Assembly (NCBI RefSeq): GCF_918797505.1
Contig: NC_092793.1
Coordinates: forward strand, 3,854,366 to 3,918,365
Reading direction: 5' to 3'
Length of the DNA stretch: 64,000 bases
From: Bemisia tabaci
Lineage: Eukaryota; Arthropoda; Insecta; Hemiptera; Aleyrodidae
Below the pieces are notes generated by a model. The model had not been told where the DNA came from and did not search any database. It saw only the letters and a program-made list of their open reading frames with translations. The translations under genes and the position numbers were made by a program. Shown here piece by piece: positions 1-11,455 of this stretch; position 1 is the stretch's first letter; every line of letters begins with the position of its first letter.

Positions 1-56
1 ACGAATCAACTAATTCAATCGACTAATCGAACTAATCGACTAATTCAATCTATAAT
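1..56. repeat. short AT-rich minisatellite
   Basis: Imperfect tandem copies of a motif close to ACTAATCGA / ACTAATTCAATCG run from the window edge to about base 56. The array probably continues to the left of the window. From there to base 457 I see nothing recognisable: no coding region, and no partner for an inverted repeat. Confidence 0.55.
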
Positions 57-457
57 CGAGAGATTCATACCTATGGCAACGGTGTTGTTCCGATAGACCC
101 TCGAACGAGTACATGAAAAAATGATAAAACAACAGAAATACGATACTCTTCAAAGGAGCCATCCGTTGTTTTTAGGTAAGAGACCTCATAATATAATGTC
201 TGCATAAGGAGAAAGCGAACATAAAAGAGGAGGTTTAGAGGCGGAAACGAAAGAGAGGAGATGAAGTATCACTGCTATGAAAGATGACAGCGATGGACGA
301 GTAAAAAGCCTTATTAGGCTCGAAGATTTAGAGGCTCTAAAAGGTGACCTTGCGGGCAAAACGTTTAAAAGGAAAATTCACTTCTTTTAGACTATAATTG
401 ATGAGCGCCAGACGCCATGCACGGTTCGAGTTCAGCGGGTGGAAGTTGCCCGGCGAC

Positions 458-620
458 CAGTGGCGCGGCGTGCTTTGCGATATATCGATTGATCTGCCAT
501 TCAAACCTACGGAAAAGGATCGATGAACTGGGTGTTTCTGACAAACACCTGAGAATCGATTCTTCACTACAGCTTCAAATGGGGAAATATCGACGACGGA
601 TCATTCACGCTCCGCCACTG
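458..620 (+). mobile_element. hAT-like MITE, family C (CAGTGGCG ends)
   Basis: This 163-bp non-coding element starts CAGTGGCGCGGCGTG and ends CACGCTCCGCCACTG, so its termini are inverted repeats. Inside are several ATCGAT motifs and the short inverted pair GGTGTTTCTGACAAACACC. The same element recurs at 1671-1836 and 5737-5893, in part at 3845-3897, and in reverse orientation at 52767. CAGTGGCG ends are typical of hAT-superfamily elements, which make 8-bp target duplications. None is clear at this copy. Confidence 0.75.
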
Positions 621-1670
621 GAGGGGTTCTCAAAATCAGCACTTCGCAGCTGCTGACGCGTGCTAGGCTAAACAGTCTTGTGATCAGCGATCAGCAGAGG
701 GGCCGAGAGGCGCCGTTCCAGAGGTTTTGAAAAAATTAAGATATGCATCGGTGATGTGCGGCAGGATTGATCAGAATTCCGCCCGACTTCGAGAATGTGA
801 GTCCGACCGTATTTTTTAAAGTTCCACGCCGTGGTTCACACCAGATGTTGAGGTCCGTTGTCAGATGGTTATTCAATTAATTGACAAAGGAGAAAGCATT
901 AAAGGAAACAAAACGTTTTCCATAATGCAGCCTTTGCAGAGCGGCTCTATAGGAGTCGCAGAAAAAAGTATATGTAAGACAATTAGATTGCATTTTGCAA
1001 AATTTTTTGCCTTGCAAATTTAAACTGCACCGAAAACAATGGTTAAGTGGCGAGAACCCATACTGCTTGGAAAATCTAGGGTACGAACTGCTTTTAATAA
1101 TTTCATTGCAAAGAATGTAAGTTGCACAATCCTGGCAACATTGGAATGCTTTTGGTTCCTTTTTGCCAAATGCAAAACAATTCATGGCGGTAAGGAGGGT
1201 TCAGCTCCTTAGTATGCATGGGATCAAATCAACAACGAAGGAGATTATGTAAGGAAGGAAATCGAAAATCTGATACATTAAAACACTGCGTCGATTCAAA
1301 CTTTTGCTCTTAAAAGTAATACTAGTTTAATATCTGAGTATAAATTAAGAGGGTTATTCAATTGTTACATTATCGTAATGAGAGAATATTGTGAACATGA
1401 TTCTTACATTATTTTTCGAACGAAAATTCTAATTGGCACAATTGATCCTAACATGAGTAGCTATGGTTGGTCATTTTGTAAAATTTGAGACCAAAATGTT
1501 GGCAAAGGTAACCAGATTGAGTTTTTTATTCTTATCCATCAGTTTGAGACGAAATGGAGAAAGAAAAAAGTTCGATCTACAGTAACTTTGAAAAAGCACG
1601 ATGAGAACTACACAAAACGTGCTTTTGGGTTGGACTTGGCGATTTCCGAGTGATTTTTGTGCAATTTTAA
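621..1670. other. no gene seen; one MITE relic
   Basis: No coding exon is apparent in this kilobase. At 1131-1177 the bases resemble the right end of the GGAACC MITE family (TTGGTTCCTTTTTGCCAAAT), and near 890-915 there is a diverged possible partner. It looks like an old, decayed copy. The remainder has no feature I can name. Confidence 0.4.
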
Positions 1671-1836
1671 CAGTGGCGTGGCGTGCTTTGCGATACATCG
1701 ATTTATCTGCCACTTAAATCTAAGGAAAAGGATCGATAGTCAGGGTGTTCGCATAACGAACACCTCGATAATTGATTCTTCACTGCAGCTACCAAAGAAG
1801 AAATATCGATTGTCGATTTTTCACGCCTCGCCCCTG
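1671..1836 (+). mobile_element. hAT-like MITE, family C
   Basis: A 166-bp copy with ends CAGTGGCGTGGCGTG and CACGCCTCGCCCCTG. It is flanked by aattttaa on the left and gattttaa on the right, seven of eight bases the same. That fits the 8-bp target-site duplication expected of hAT elements and is the best evidence for the superfamily assignment. The hairpin-like GTGTTCGCATAACGAACAC sits near the middle. Confidence 0.82.
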
Positions 1837-2493
1837 GATTTTAAGTACCTTCGAAAGCCTTCTGAGGTGGCTGTATCTCTTGTTGTGAGCAACAGAACTA
1901 ATATACCGGTCATTAACACTTGCTTTTTACCTCACAAATAAAGAGCAGAAGCATCAAAACGCAAAGTGTAAGTTTTTGCGGTTACAATTTTAATGGAGGC
2001 GAATTATCAACCGTGACTGCGCACTTGGCGTTCTCAGAATGGTAATGCTTCAGGCCCTCATGCAGCGAGCAGATTCAGGTTTCTGAACACAACCGCATCG
2101 ACCATGGAATTTTCAATGATTTAAAAATTACCGTTGTATCTTTTTATGACTTTTGCGCAGAGGCAGTTCTTGACCATTTTTCCTCTATTTAAATGTGCGC
2201 AGAACAATCGATTCTTGGCGAGGCAGCTCGCCTAAAAGCGATATTTTTAATTGATTTAAATGGAGAAAAAAAAACGCTACTGACTTGCAAAATCGCCACT
2301 GCGTTTGCTAGTGTCTCAAGACATTCTCTTAATTAATAATTTCGCTTTGTAATTAAATGTCAAGAATTTTAAAATAATGCCCAAATTTTTTGGACCATTT
2401 GACACGTGGGCATCGTCTGCCGTATATTCAAGACATTATGAAAGCCATTAGGTGTAGCTATGATTGATAAACTTGCTTCTTCTAGCAAATTGG
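1837..2493. other. no feature recognised
   Basis: AT-rich sequence without a coding exon, splice-bounded open frame or recognisable repeat end. It lies between a family C MITE and a tandem duplication. Confidence 0.4.
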
Positions 2494-2975
2494 CCTAAGT
2501 GGCCTCGTTGTATGCATTTTTGATTGGTAAATTTACTCTATATTTAATATAAACCTCCATTTTGCGCCAAAATCGGTAGTAATAAAACCCTGAATTTTCA
2601 CAGAATGAGAGAGATATAATACTTAAAAAATCCTAGCAAAATTGAGTGGCACTCCGAATGTTTTGAACTATCATTCTTCACTCGCTGATCAGCGTTGTTC
2701 TTATCAGAATAACTCTGTCCTAAATATTTCCTCTTGGTGAAATGACCTAAATAGCCTCTTTGTATGAATTTTTGATTGATAAATTCTTTCCACATTTATT
2801 ACAAACCTTCATTTTGCGCAAAAATCAGAGTAATAAACCCCCGGATTTGCACAGAATGAAAGAGAATTTATTCGACAATCTGAGCACTTCGAATGTATTA
2901 AATTGTCATTCTTCACTTGCTGATCAGCGTTGAAATTATAGGAATACCGCTGTATTAAATACGTATTGGAATTCA
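2494..2975. repeat. two-copy tandem duplication, about 252-bp period
   Basis: Unit 1 begins near 2494 (cctaagtggcctcgttgtat) and unit 2 near 2746 (cctaaatagcctctttgtat). Both then run through matching blocks: tttttgattgRtaaatt, ccattttgcgc, cacagaatga, and cattcttcactYgctgatca. The copies differ by scattered substitutions and short indels, so the duplication is old. No coding capacity is seen. From 2976 to 3844 I recognise nothing further. Confidence 0.7.
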
Positions 2976-3844
2976 CAATAAGTTACGAGAGAAATGGGGA
3001 AAAATTCCTTTCCATTGATAGACTCTTGTTTCAAGGGTGTGCTGCATTCCGAAGAAAAGTCCTTTTATTTGGCTGAAATGTGCAACGACACCGTCTCCGT
3101 GTTTACTCTCCTGTAATTCCATTGTAAACCTAAGCGGATAATAGTTTCACACCGCGACTTTTTCCCACACCGACCGTTGTTCCAGATAAAAGAAATTAGA
3201 AAATACAAAGAGAGAGGAACAAGGTTTAAGCTCTTTATCTGACGGCTGCGATCTTGCGGTTCCAAGCGACCAAGGAACTTTTTACCCGTTTCGAAAACAC
3301 GGTCAGAAATCGTTCCTCTTCTAATGAGAAGATACGCGGGTCCGATAAACTGGACGGGGCAAGATAGAAGGTGTTCTTTTAACAGAGACAAGGCAAAAAT
3401 CTTTGACTGAAGTTGATGGCTTTATTTATTGAATGCACGTTTGCGGAGCGCTTGTATTTTCGGCCTGACGCTTGAAAAGAGAGAGAGACTTTTTTTTTAT
3501 AAATTAAAACATCATCTGAGTCCGGTTGTACTCGGCATCTCCCGACCGGAGCGTCTGCCTTGGGCTATAATTACGTGGAATGGGAGTGTTGGACTGATTT
3601 ATCAAAACAGTGGAACATGAAGATTAAATTAAAGGTTTCGAGCCGAGAAACATATATTTTCTATCGCCTTAAAATGGTGACTTGAGGAAAATCGAACATT
3701 AAAATAAGAACGTTTCAGTCGATGAAAGTTCAGACTGCACGGAATACCCATGGATATTTTCTGATCCATGGATATCCAATTGAGGCATTTTTCGGTGAAA
3801 AGGCGTATGAGACTTAAAATACCGCTAAGATTGTGCATTTGCCA

Positions 3845-3897
3845 CAACTTCAAATGGGGAAACATCGATAATAATCGATGATCCACGCCTCGCTATT
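3845..3897 (+). mobile_element. family C MITE fragment (right half only)
   Basis: The sequence caacttcaaatggggaaaca, then a run of ATCGATAATAATCGATGATC and CACGCCTCGC, matches the right half of the complete copies at 458 and 1671. The left half is missing, so this is a truncated relic. Confidence 0.6.
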
Positions 3898-4558
3898 GAA
3901 GAAACTCCGCCTAGCCACATAAGATGGGTCACTCTAAACTGTAGCGGCGGTTTTCTTCCTGTTTTATTGTGCGTCAACGATACATGGTTTCAAAAATCAT
4001 TACGATGGACATTAGAATCTTTCAAAGGGATTCTTAATGTGCATAATTTACCAAAATTCATAGTTTACCCTGATGTGCAGTATAGCTATAGCAAATATTC
4101 ACTACTAAGGAAAGCAACGCTTTTTTCGCTGTTTTATTCTTAAAAAAGAGTCGAGAAAAATGTGTTTAAAATCTTTTCACAGATTTAAAATTGTTTCCCG
4201 CTCCTTGTTTGCATATACCGAGGGGGTAACACTGTAAATACATTGACAATCCGCTGATACGCTTCGATTTTATTTTCTCTTACGCGGAGCCCGGAACAAA
4301 TAAACAGGATTCGCAGTATGGTAATTAATTGTTTCCCCTTCTCAAATAGACACCGCTTCTATTTCAAGTTAATCAAACGGACGGGCAGCTCTAAATAGAG
4401 TAGGCAGTGATGAATCGGATTTTAACATTACAAGAGGCGTATTCCGACAAAACCAGCTTTATCTTTGATTTAAAGACAATAAGTTCCTCACAGCGTGGAA
4501 AAAGGCGTTTTTTAATAAAAAACAAATTACCAAATCTCATGTTCTTTTTGATGATAGT

Positions 4559-4705
4559 TGGATCGCGTTAAGCAGAAAGGAACCAAGCCACATCAGATAT
4601 TGCCAAATTTATTTAGACAATTTGATTTTTTACATGAAGACGGTTATGCGGATTTTTTTAGCAAATTTCAGTCCATTTTCTGCATGGCACACCGATTTGT
4701 ATAGT
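4559..4705 (+). mobile_element. GGAACC-family MITE, left part only
   Basis: It starts TGGATCGCGTTAAGCAGAAA followed by GGAACCAAGC, the same terminus as the complete copy at 11845-12119. The interior (gttatgcggatttttttagc) also resembles that copy. No right terminus is found before the family A MITE at 4706, so the element is truncated. The stretch 3898-4558 before it has no feature I can identify. Confidence 0.6.
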
Positions 4706-4965
4706 CTGCCGTGCTAAGGAAGAACGCCGTATGAACTTTCGAGAGTTGCCAAATTTCCCCGAGTAAAACATGTATTTTTGAAGAAAGTTGTGCGTATTTT
4801 TCCTTGAAATTTTCCGATATTTTAGATTAAATTGAGAACAAAATTGTCGATAAAATTTGAAGAAAAATATTCAGAATTTTCCCAGTAAATTTGTTGGTTA
4901 TTAGAGGAAATATGCCTCAGCCTGAAAGCCTGAAGCTCATACGGCGTTTTTCCTTAGCACGGCAG
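4706..4965 (+). mobile_element. family A MITE (CTGCCGTGCTAAGGA ends)
   Basis: A 260-bp element with terminal inverted repeats of about 45-50 bp. The left end reads CTGCCGTGCTAAGGAAGAAC then GCCGTATGAAC and GTTGCCAAATTTCC, and the right end is its reverse complement. The interior is AT-rich and non-coding. This is the reference copy of the most abundant MITE in the window. The family is not one I can name from the sequence alone. Confidence 0.85.
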
Positions 4966-5224
4966 AAGTATAGTTGTTTTTCTGACGTAAGGGCGTATGT
5001 TAATTTCCACGTGAGCTTTGAGCTCCATATGACTTGATGCTCTCCAGGGCTCAAGTGGAAATAGAGATACGATCTTACGTCAGAGGAGCGATGGGGCCAT
5101 CATCAGCGATCGGTATTCATGACGTCAGGGAGTAGACTCTCGACGCCCCTGTGTTTGCACCATGAATCGTGCAAAATGAATACAAATCATGCGAGAACCA
5201 ACATCATCGAATCCTTCACGTATT

Positions 5225-5477
5225 CTGCCGTGCTAAGGAAAAACGCCGTATGAACTTACAGACGTTGCCAAATTTCCCCTGGCAAATCACTAATTTTCAG
5301 GAAAAGTTTTGAGTCTTGGTCGACCAATTCCTCGCATAGTTTTGTTTGTAAAAAGATCTAAAACGTCTGAAAATCTCAAGAAAAAATATTCATAATTTTT
5401 CTAAAAAAATAAACATTTTATCGAAGGAAATTGGGCAACTCTCGAGGTTCATACGGCGCTCTTCCTTAGCACGGCAG
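5225..5477 (+). mobile_element. family A MITE with TATT target duplication
   Basis: A 253-bp copy with left end CTGCCGTGCTAAGGAAAAAC and right end CTTCCTTAGCACGGCAG. It is bounded by TATT on both sides, consistent with a 4-bp target-site duplication. It abuts an open frame on the minus strand (about 5449-5643) that has coding-like composition but no recognisable family. That frame runs into the MITE terminus and is discussed under findings. Confidence 0.87.
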
Positions 5478-5736
5478 TATTCCTGGTCGGGTCCTCTACA
5501 GGAGCTGTTGACAAGGATGACATCACAACGTTTGCAGATGAAGAACAAATATGCGAGATAAGAGAGTAAACACGCTTATTAGCATCGGCACCTGCTGGAT
5601 TGAGCCCAGCAAGGCCGTTGCCGTTAGCCGTCTTCCTGGTCATCTTAGAATTTCAGGTCAATGATGAGCTTAGGCAAGGGTCTTGTACGGAGGAAACTCT
5701 TGGGTCCTTAAGCCATCAGGACCTCGCTTATAAATG

Positions 5737-5893
5737 CAGTGGCGTGGCGTACTTCGCGATGTATCAATTGAACTGCCATTTAAACCTATGAAAAAGGATT
5801 GATAAACGGGGCGTTTGCAACCAACACCTTAATAATCGATCATGGCTCCAAAGAGGGAAAAATCAATAATCGATCATTCACACCTCGCCAATG
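5737..5893 (+). mobile_element. hAT-like MITE, family C
   Basis: A 157-bp copy with left end CAGTGGCGTGGCGTAC and right end CACACCTCGCCAATG, where one substitution has degraded the terminal CCACTG. The ATCGAT-type internal motifs are shared with the other copies. From 5894 to 6786 no other feature is recognised. Confidence 0.75.
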
Positions 5894-6786
5894 CACATAT
5901 GGAATGACAATCCCATAACTGGAACAAAATTACAATGAAAGGATTCCAAAATGGAGATTTGCATGTGTCTGAAATGTGTGAATTTTACTTATCAATACGA
6001 TCAATACCTCCCGAGTATTTCTGAGGGAAAATCAGTCAGCTGGACCAAACTTCAATTTTCCGACGAATTTTCGAGTTACTGTAGTTATCAAGTTTATATG
6101 CGTTATTTCACTGCAATTCGTCGCTTCCTTCACGAAGGACCGTAACTGCATTTCAATGTTGCCAAATTTCCACTCGCAAATTGTATTTTTCCTGAAAAAT
6201 CTAGGGCATTTCTAGCTGTGAATTTCGTTGATTTTCCTTTCGACCCGAAGCATGGATCAGAAACAAATTTGACGAACATTGTGCGCGTACCTACATGCCT
6301 GTGACAAAATTAACTTGTTTGAGTCAATTTTGCAACCTTAAAATGGAGTTACGTCCCTTAATTCGTTCGGCAAAAAACGAACTGTCTAAAATCCATGGCC
6401 CCAATCTGTGCGTCGGAGGAAATCATGGAGTTTTAATTTTGGGGGTCAGAAAAAGGAAGAAAAGGTTCGAGTCGACACGCTTCGAGTATTTACTGTGTCA
6501 AATTAATTAAGCGCACAGGAAAATGCTCACCGTCTCAATAAAGGCTTGCAAATAAAGGTATCTTGATCACATTCCTTTGAGCTTTACCTTCATACCGTCT
6601 CCCTTTTTACCCCGAAGCCATTGCAGAGTCGCACTTGTATAGCTCCGAGGGATTTTCCTCCATTATTTCAATCTCCCAAGCTGCATTTAATTTGAAATGA
6701 AAGCAGCATTTCGAGAACGCAAGTACTTACTTACATGCTTGCCAAGATTAGATAGGTTTCTCAAATTTTCCAACGAGAGTCTTGTA

Positions 6787-7044
6787 CTGTCATGATAAGG
6801 AAGAAAACAGTATATGAGCCTTCAGACTTTGCCGTATTTATTTTAATAAAAACCTAATTTACGAGGAAAATTGTGAATATTTTCTTCAGTTTTTCCAGAC
6901 AGTTTGGTTCGCAATTTTAACTCGGTAGACCGTCTATAAATTCCAAGGAAAAATCCGTATAATTTTCTTCAAAAATACATGTTTTGTCCGGGGTAATTTG
7001 GAAACTCTCGAAGGTTCATACGGCGTTCTTCCTTGGCACGGCAG
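6787..7044 (+). mobile_element. family A MITE, diverged left end
   Basis: The right end is well preserved (CGGCGTTCTTCCTTGGCACG then GCAG). The left end has several changes (CTGTCATGATAAGGAAGAAA). The interior shares the AT-rich core around the gtatttttc / tttcagac motifs of the family. It is non-coding. Confidence 0.75.
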
Positions 7045-7436
7045 TGGTAGGTATTCTGAGAAGAAAAAACGTAATTATACGCTCTTTTAATCAATTATCT
7101 ACACGACTCCTCCCTTAAAGATCTTCCCACAAAGTAAACATTTTTCGCAATGATCACTGAAGATTCTCAACCCCTATTCCAGAGTGACTGCTAGGTACAG
7201 AAAACCATTCACAAGCATTGACGATCTTAATAGGTCCTTTAACGACAATTCATATTGTAAGTAGGTACATGAGTAATGAATTAACTAGAGCGCAATTCAC
7301 GAAAGCGTACGACACTCCGCAAAAAGACTAGATTCCGCTCCGGCCTTTTAGCGAGACTGAGAGTCACTCCGTAAGGGTCATAGATTCGGCTTCGCATTTC
7401 ACTCGGGGTTTTTTAAGCGCTGTATCGTCACCTTTC

Positions 7437-7666
7437 AGCCAAAGTATTACAAGCGTCATGCGACATTTCAAAATTTCCGCCGCCATTTTATTTTTTTACA
7501 GAGAGATTGTCGGTTGACTCTGTTGGAAAATGTCACTGAATTTTCTTGGTGCTGCTGATGAAATTCAATGAAGTTTTCAAACAGAGCCAACCAGCAATCT
7601 TTTTGTAACAAATAAAATGGCGGCGGAAATTTTGAAACGTCACATGGCGCTTGTGATACTTTGGCC
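7437..7666 (+). mobile_element. MITE with about 57-bp inverted repeats, family D
   Basis: The left terminus AGCCAAAGTATTACAAGCG through TTTCAAAATTTCCGCCGCC to ATTTTATTT is matched in reverse complement at 7610-7666, ending CTTGTGATACTTTGGCC. About 57 bp pair with only a few mismatches. Open frames crossing it on the minus strand arise from the inverted repeats and are not treated as genes. A related, more diverged copy lies at 11582-11809. The flanks 7045-7436 and 7667-8244 show nothing I can assign. Confidence 0.8.
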
Positions 7667-8244
7667 GGAAAATGACGACATAGGGACCGGCAGAGAATTT
7701 CACTCCAGAAAAACAGTGTGGCAACGTCGTAGTTGAATCCAAAGGAAACTTCATCCCCAACCAATAACCGAGCGATGCTCTCGAGAAAACAGTGCCAATC
7801 GTATTGTTGCGAGGAATGCGCGGGGAATGGAAGAAAAGTCGTGCGCTCGAATGAATATTCATAACATACTGGGGAACATAGGAAACATTTTGGACTCGCA
7901 GCGCTGTCCAAGGTCGCGTCGTGGAGCGAGAGAGGGAGGAGAGCTCTTAAAAAGTAACGGGGCGCTTTACAGTCATAGTATATTGGAAGCTTATCAATTT
8001 TATTATCCTCTGTGCAGACCCGATTAAGAGGAGTTTAGAAGGCTTCCAATGCAGTCGGCGGATTTTAGTCTGAAAGGGCAGAACTCGTATTTCCCGAGGA
8101 GCATCCTATCATGTTGCAGAGGTGAGCAACAACGCCCAAATTTTCGAAACCTGGGCGAAAATTTGAAATAGGGGTCATTCTTGTCCCTGATTTTTTATTA
8201 GTATATAAATATGAAAAAAAAGGACTAAGAAGTGGCCCGAACTG

Positions 8245-8486
8245 TATGTAACGAGGTGGAGAAATGGTGCTGGATCCACACCATTTCGCGGGGAAACAAA
8301 GCCAAGAAAGTCCAAAAATTAAAATTAGAGTCGAAATTGAATTTCTTGAACTCTCAGTTTCGTAATGGTGCGCATTAGAGTCCAACAAATTTAATTTCGA
8401 CTCTGATTTTAATTTTTGGAATTTCTTGGCTTTGTTTCCCCGCGAAATGGTGTGGACCCAGCACCATTTCTCCACCTTGTTACATA
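8245..8486. mobile_element. fold-back element, arms about 95 bp
   Basis: The left arm (TATGTAACGAGGTGGAGAAA, then TGGTGCTGGATCCACACC, then ATTTCGCGGGGAAACAAAGC) is repeated almost perfectly in reverse complement at the right end. The total is 242 bp and nearly all of it lies in the arms, so a single strand would fold into a long hairpin. A fragment with the same ccaaaatggtatggacccag block is at about 41957. No coding function is seen. The flank 8487-8806 is unassigned. Confidence 0.85.
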
Positions 8487-8806
8487 TGAATATGTTCTAC
8501 TCCTATTTTTTGCTTCATTTTTATAAATGACAGCCATAGCTTTCTGCATTGACAAAAATCTTGGCACTTTCCAATGCTTGAACTTCTTTTCGTGAAAAAT
8601 AAGACTTTTCTTCATAGGAGCTTTCGACGGAAAACACACAGGTCACAGGTATCTCAAAAAGCGAGTTGCAAGTGGTAATTACAGAAGCACGCATGTTGTG
8701 CCGAAAAAGAGCGTAGAATGCACTTTAATGAGAGTAGCAAACTCTATTAGCAGCCAAGTAAAAAAATGTGCATAATACCCCAATGGACGGGATTTGGTAC
8801 CTAAAA

Positions 8807-10524
8807 TCTATACTAATAAAGCAGACTTCACGTTGATTGACTCACTCACTGACTGACTCACGTATCAGCGGATCTCGTGAACGGGAGGCCGTGTGACCCT
8901 GAGATTCCGCACTGGGATCCCTCTCTACCCCGAGGCGCCGGATAAGGGAGGATTTCGCGATCCGCCCGCCGGTTCGCGGGATATCGCGGTCCGCGCGGGT
9001 CGATTTTCCCGTAAGGACAACGGGTGCGAGAGAGAGTGCGAGCGAGATGGAGCGATTTCCGCGGCTCGCGCTCGAAGACAGCTGATAAATTTTACGTGTG
9101 TTCTTCTGGTGCGCGCAACGGGTGCGAGGAAGATGGAAGGAGTTCGGCGTCCAACGAGTGCGAGGAAGATGGACGAGTTCTGCGTCGCGCTGTTGGAAAC
9201 GCCGCGCCATGATTTTTGCGAGCTCCGACTCGTGCCTCCGTTGCCGGGCTACCCTCTCAGAGAAGTGAACATCTGGAAAATCTGTCGGTGCATTGGTTCT
9301 GTGTTGAAATGATTCAGGCAAATTCTCGAAAAATTTTGAGAGAAGCTGTTGTTTGGCTTCAAAAATAAAATGAATAAACCTAAATGGAACATAAAGACGG
9401 TGTGCAACGTTGCAATCGGAGGAGAAGCGGGGTTTTTGCGCGCATTTCATCAATATTTGACTCCGATCGTGGAAGGCGCTCTTGATACAACTATTTCACC
9501 ACGGGGGATGTCCACATTGCCGCTCGCTATATTGAAGGCGTTCTGTACTGTGATAACGGCTCGGTCAAACAGCGCCTGCAGACGCGGTGCTGACAGCAGA
9601 GCAAAACTAGAACATCGTTTCGACATTCTCCACCTGCTTTCTGTTTCTAAGTAGGTATCATAGTTTACCGAAACACATGAGTCATACTTGCAAAATTTTG
9701 GATCATCGCTAATGTTTTTTTCCCTTTTTTTTTTCTTAATTTCAAAGCATTAAATCTTATACAAGGAAACCGATGGTTACATCCCATAGTTCTCATAAAA
9801 TCGAGATTGGATTCTTGCAATTCGTCACTTTTAACAAGCAAAAATGAAGCGAGCAACTATTTGAACTCCGGAGTGGGCATGTGGTATCATAAAAAATTGA
9901 AGGAAAATGATACGTTTTCGCCCATCCCAAGTAACAGATGTTTATGAGTTTTATGCGCACATTTACGTATTGAGTCAGAAATTCGCGTGTATGCCACGAT
10001 ATTGATTTGAATAACGCGCAATTATAATACTCTTAGAAATTCGCCAGGAACACGACGTATTTGCCGTGATATCGTGGTGATTATCGTGTAATTTCTAATT
10101 TGTTTTACAAAATCCCTGGAAAAATCACGTTTCCTTCCGCGATGTCGATGACAAACCCGCCATTGCTGAGAATTAAACGAAACCGCTGGTTAAATCCCGT
10201 AATTTTCGCGGCTGAAACTCAACCAACTATAACTTCAAGTAAACATTATTGGACTGACAAAAGTAACAAATCTTCATGAAAATAACCAACTTTTGATTGG
10301 GTATTGTTGATTATTATAATGATCATATGAGCTTACTGCAGAACAGACCAAAATAGCAGCTTTAATCAGCATACTACTAATCTCTGCATTTTTATCAAAC
10401 CAGTGCGTCTCGCCAATTTTGAAATAGTAAAAATAATTCAGAAACACAATTAGTAACTGATCACTAATTACAGTGATTGCTGATGGTGGGGGTTTTCCTG
10501 TGCGTAGCACGGGTTTCCTGCTAG
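8807..10524 (+). mobile_element. non-autonomous Helitron
   Basis: It begins TCTATACTAATAAAGCAGAC after an A, which matches the usual 5' end of insect Helitrons. It ends with a GC-rich hairpin (CCTGTGCGTAGCACGGG, stem GTGC/GCAC), then tttcctg, then CTAG followed by T. The element therefore sits between A and T, has no terminal inverted repeats, and shows the CTRR end and 3' hairpin that define Helitrons. No Rep-helicase open frame is present, so it is non-autonomous. Its 5' half (8870-9250) is much more GC-rich than its surroundings and contains several GTGCGAGnnAGATGG repeats. The open frames of 100-200 residues there have no recognisable domain. Confidence 0.75.
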
Positions 10525-11196
10525 TAAAGTAAAAACGATCGCAGACATTCAACAGCTCAAATTTCTGCTACTCGCTTTATTTTTCAACTTCGGCAGCCCC
10601 GTGTCCAAAATTCACGGTTCTAAAAAAATGTAAACGATCCATACTAATAACTTATAAGACGTTTGCGATTAGCCGTAAGAAGAGGACTGATTTTAGAGTT
10701 TAAAGATGGGTGAATAGAAGTTAAGAAATAAAATATAAACTTCTAGGTACAGTCCAGTTCAGTCAAAGGTTTTTCTGCACCCAGTACCAACCCTAATAAT
10801 ATGGACTATTAAAAAAAATTTGGATGGCTCTTAAATTTTTTTCTTAAAAAAATTAATAAATTTTTTTAAAAAAACGCAGAACACCCTACTCATCTAGGTA
10901 CAGTGGTATTTTTTTTTTAAATGAAAAACGTCAAATTGACGAAAGGTGTAATATTAATTTAGAGAAACACTTTAAACTTGTACTTACGCGGGAACTTTTG
11001 CTAAGTATAAAATTTATTTCGAAAATTACCGAAAAAGGATTTCTTTCCAGTAAAATATATCGACTTGCTCAGAGCTGTTAAAGAAGAGATTTCAGCAGTT
11101 TAGCCTTGTCTCCACAGAATGTTCTCATAAGATTTGTCCCAGGGTTACATCGCGGGAATAAAACTGAGGGGATTTTTCGCAGTTATAGTTTCCACG
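10525..11196. other. no gene seen
   Basis: AT-rich DNA with long A and T runs between 10800 and 10930. I see no exon, repeat terminus or RNA gene. Confidence 0.4.
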
Positions 11197-11455
11197 CTGC
11201 CGTGCTAAGAAAAGAACGCCGTATGAGCCTTCAGACGTTGCTAAATTTAATTGGACAAATCAGGATTTTTTTTTAAAAAAATTTTAGAATATTTTTCTTC
11301 CAACTTTTCAGAGAGTTTTGTTCGTAATTTGATCTAAAGTGTCTGACAATTCAAAGAAAAGATATTAATAACTTTCTTCGAAAATAAATATTTTCTGAGA
11401 AAAAATTGGGCAACATTACTTAGAATGCTCATACGGCGTTGTTCCTTAGCACGGG
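11197..11455 (+). mobile_element. family A MITE
   Basis: Left end CTGCCGTGCTAAGAAAAGAAC and right end ATACGGCGTTGTTCCTTAGC then ACGGGAC, where the last bases have drifted from the usual ACGGCAG. About 259 bp with an AT-rich non-coding interior. Confidence 0.78.

Noticed and set aside
7468..7911. 147-codon and 109-codon overlapping minus-strand frames
   Set aside because: They run through the inverted arms of the MITE at 7437-7666 and overlap each other in different frames. No domain is visible.
8842..9453. 203-codon minus-strand and 139-codon plus-strand frames in the Helitron
   Set aside because: The GC-rich DNA has few stops on either strand. The products are Arg/Ser-rich, with no helicase, Rep or other recognisable motif.
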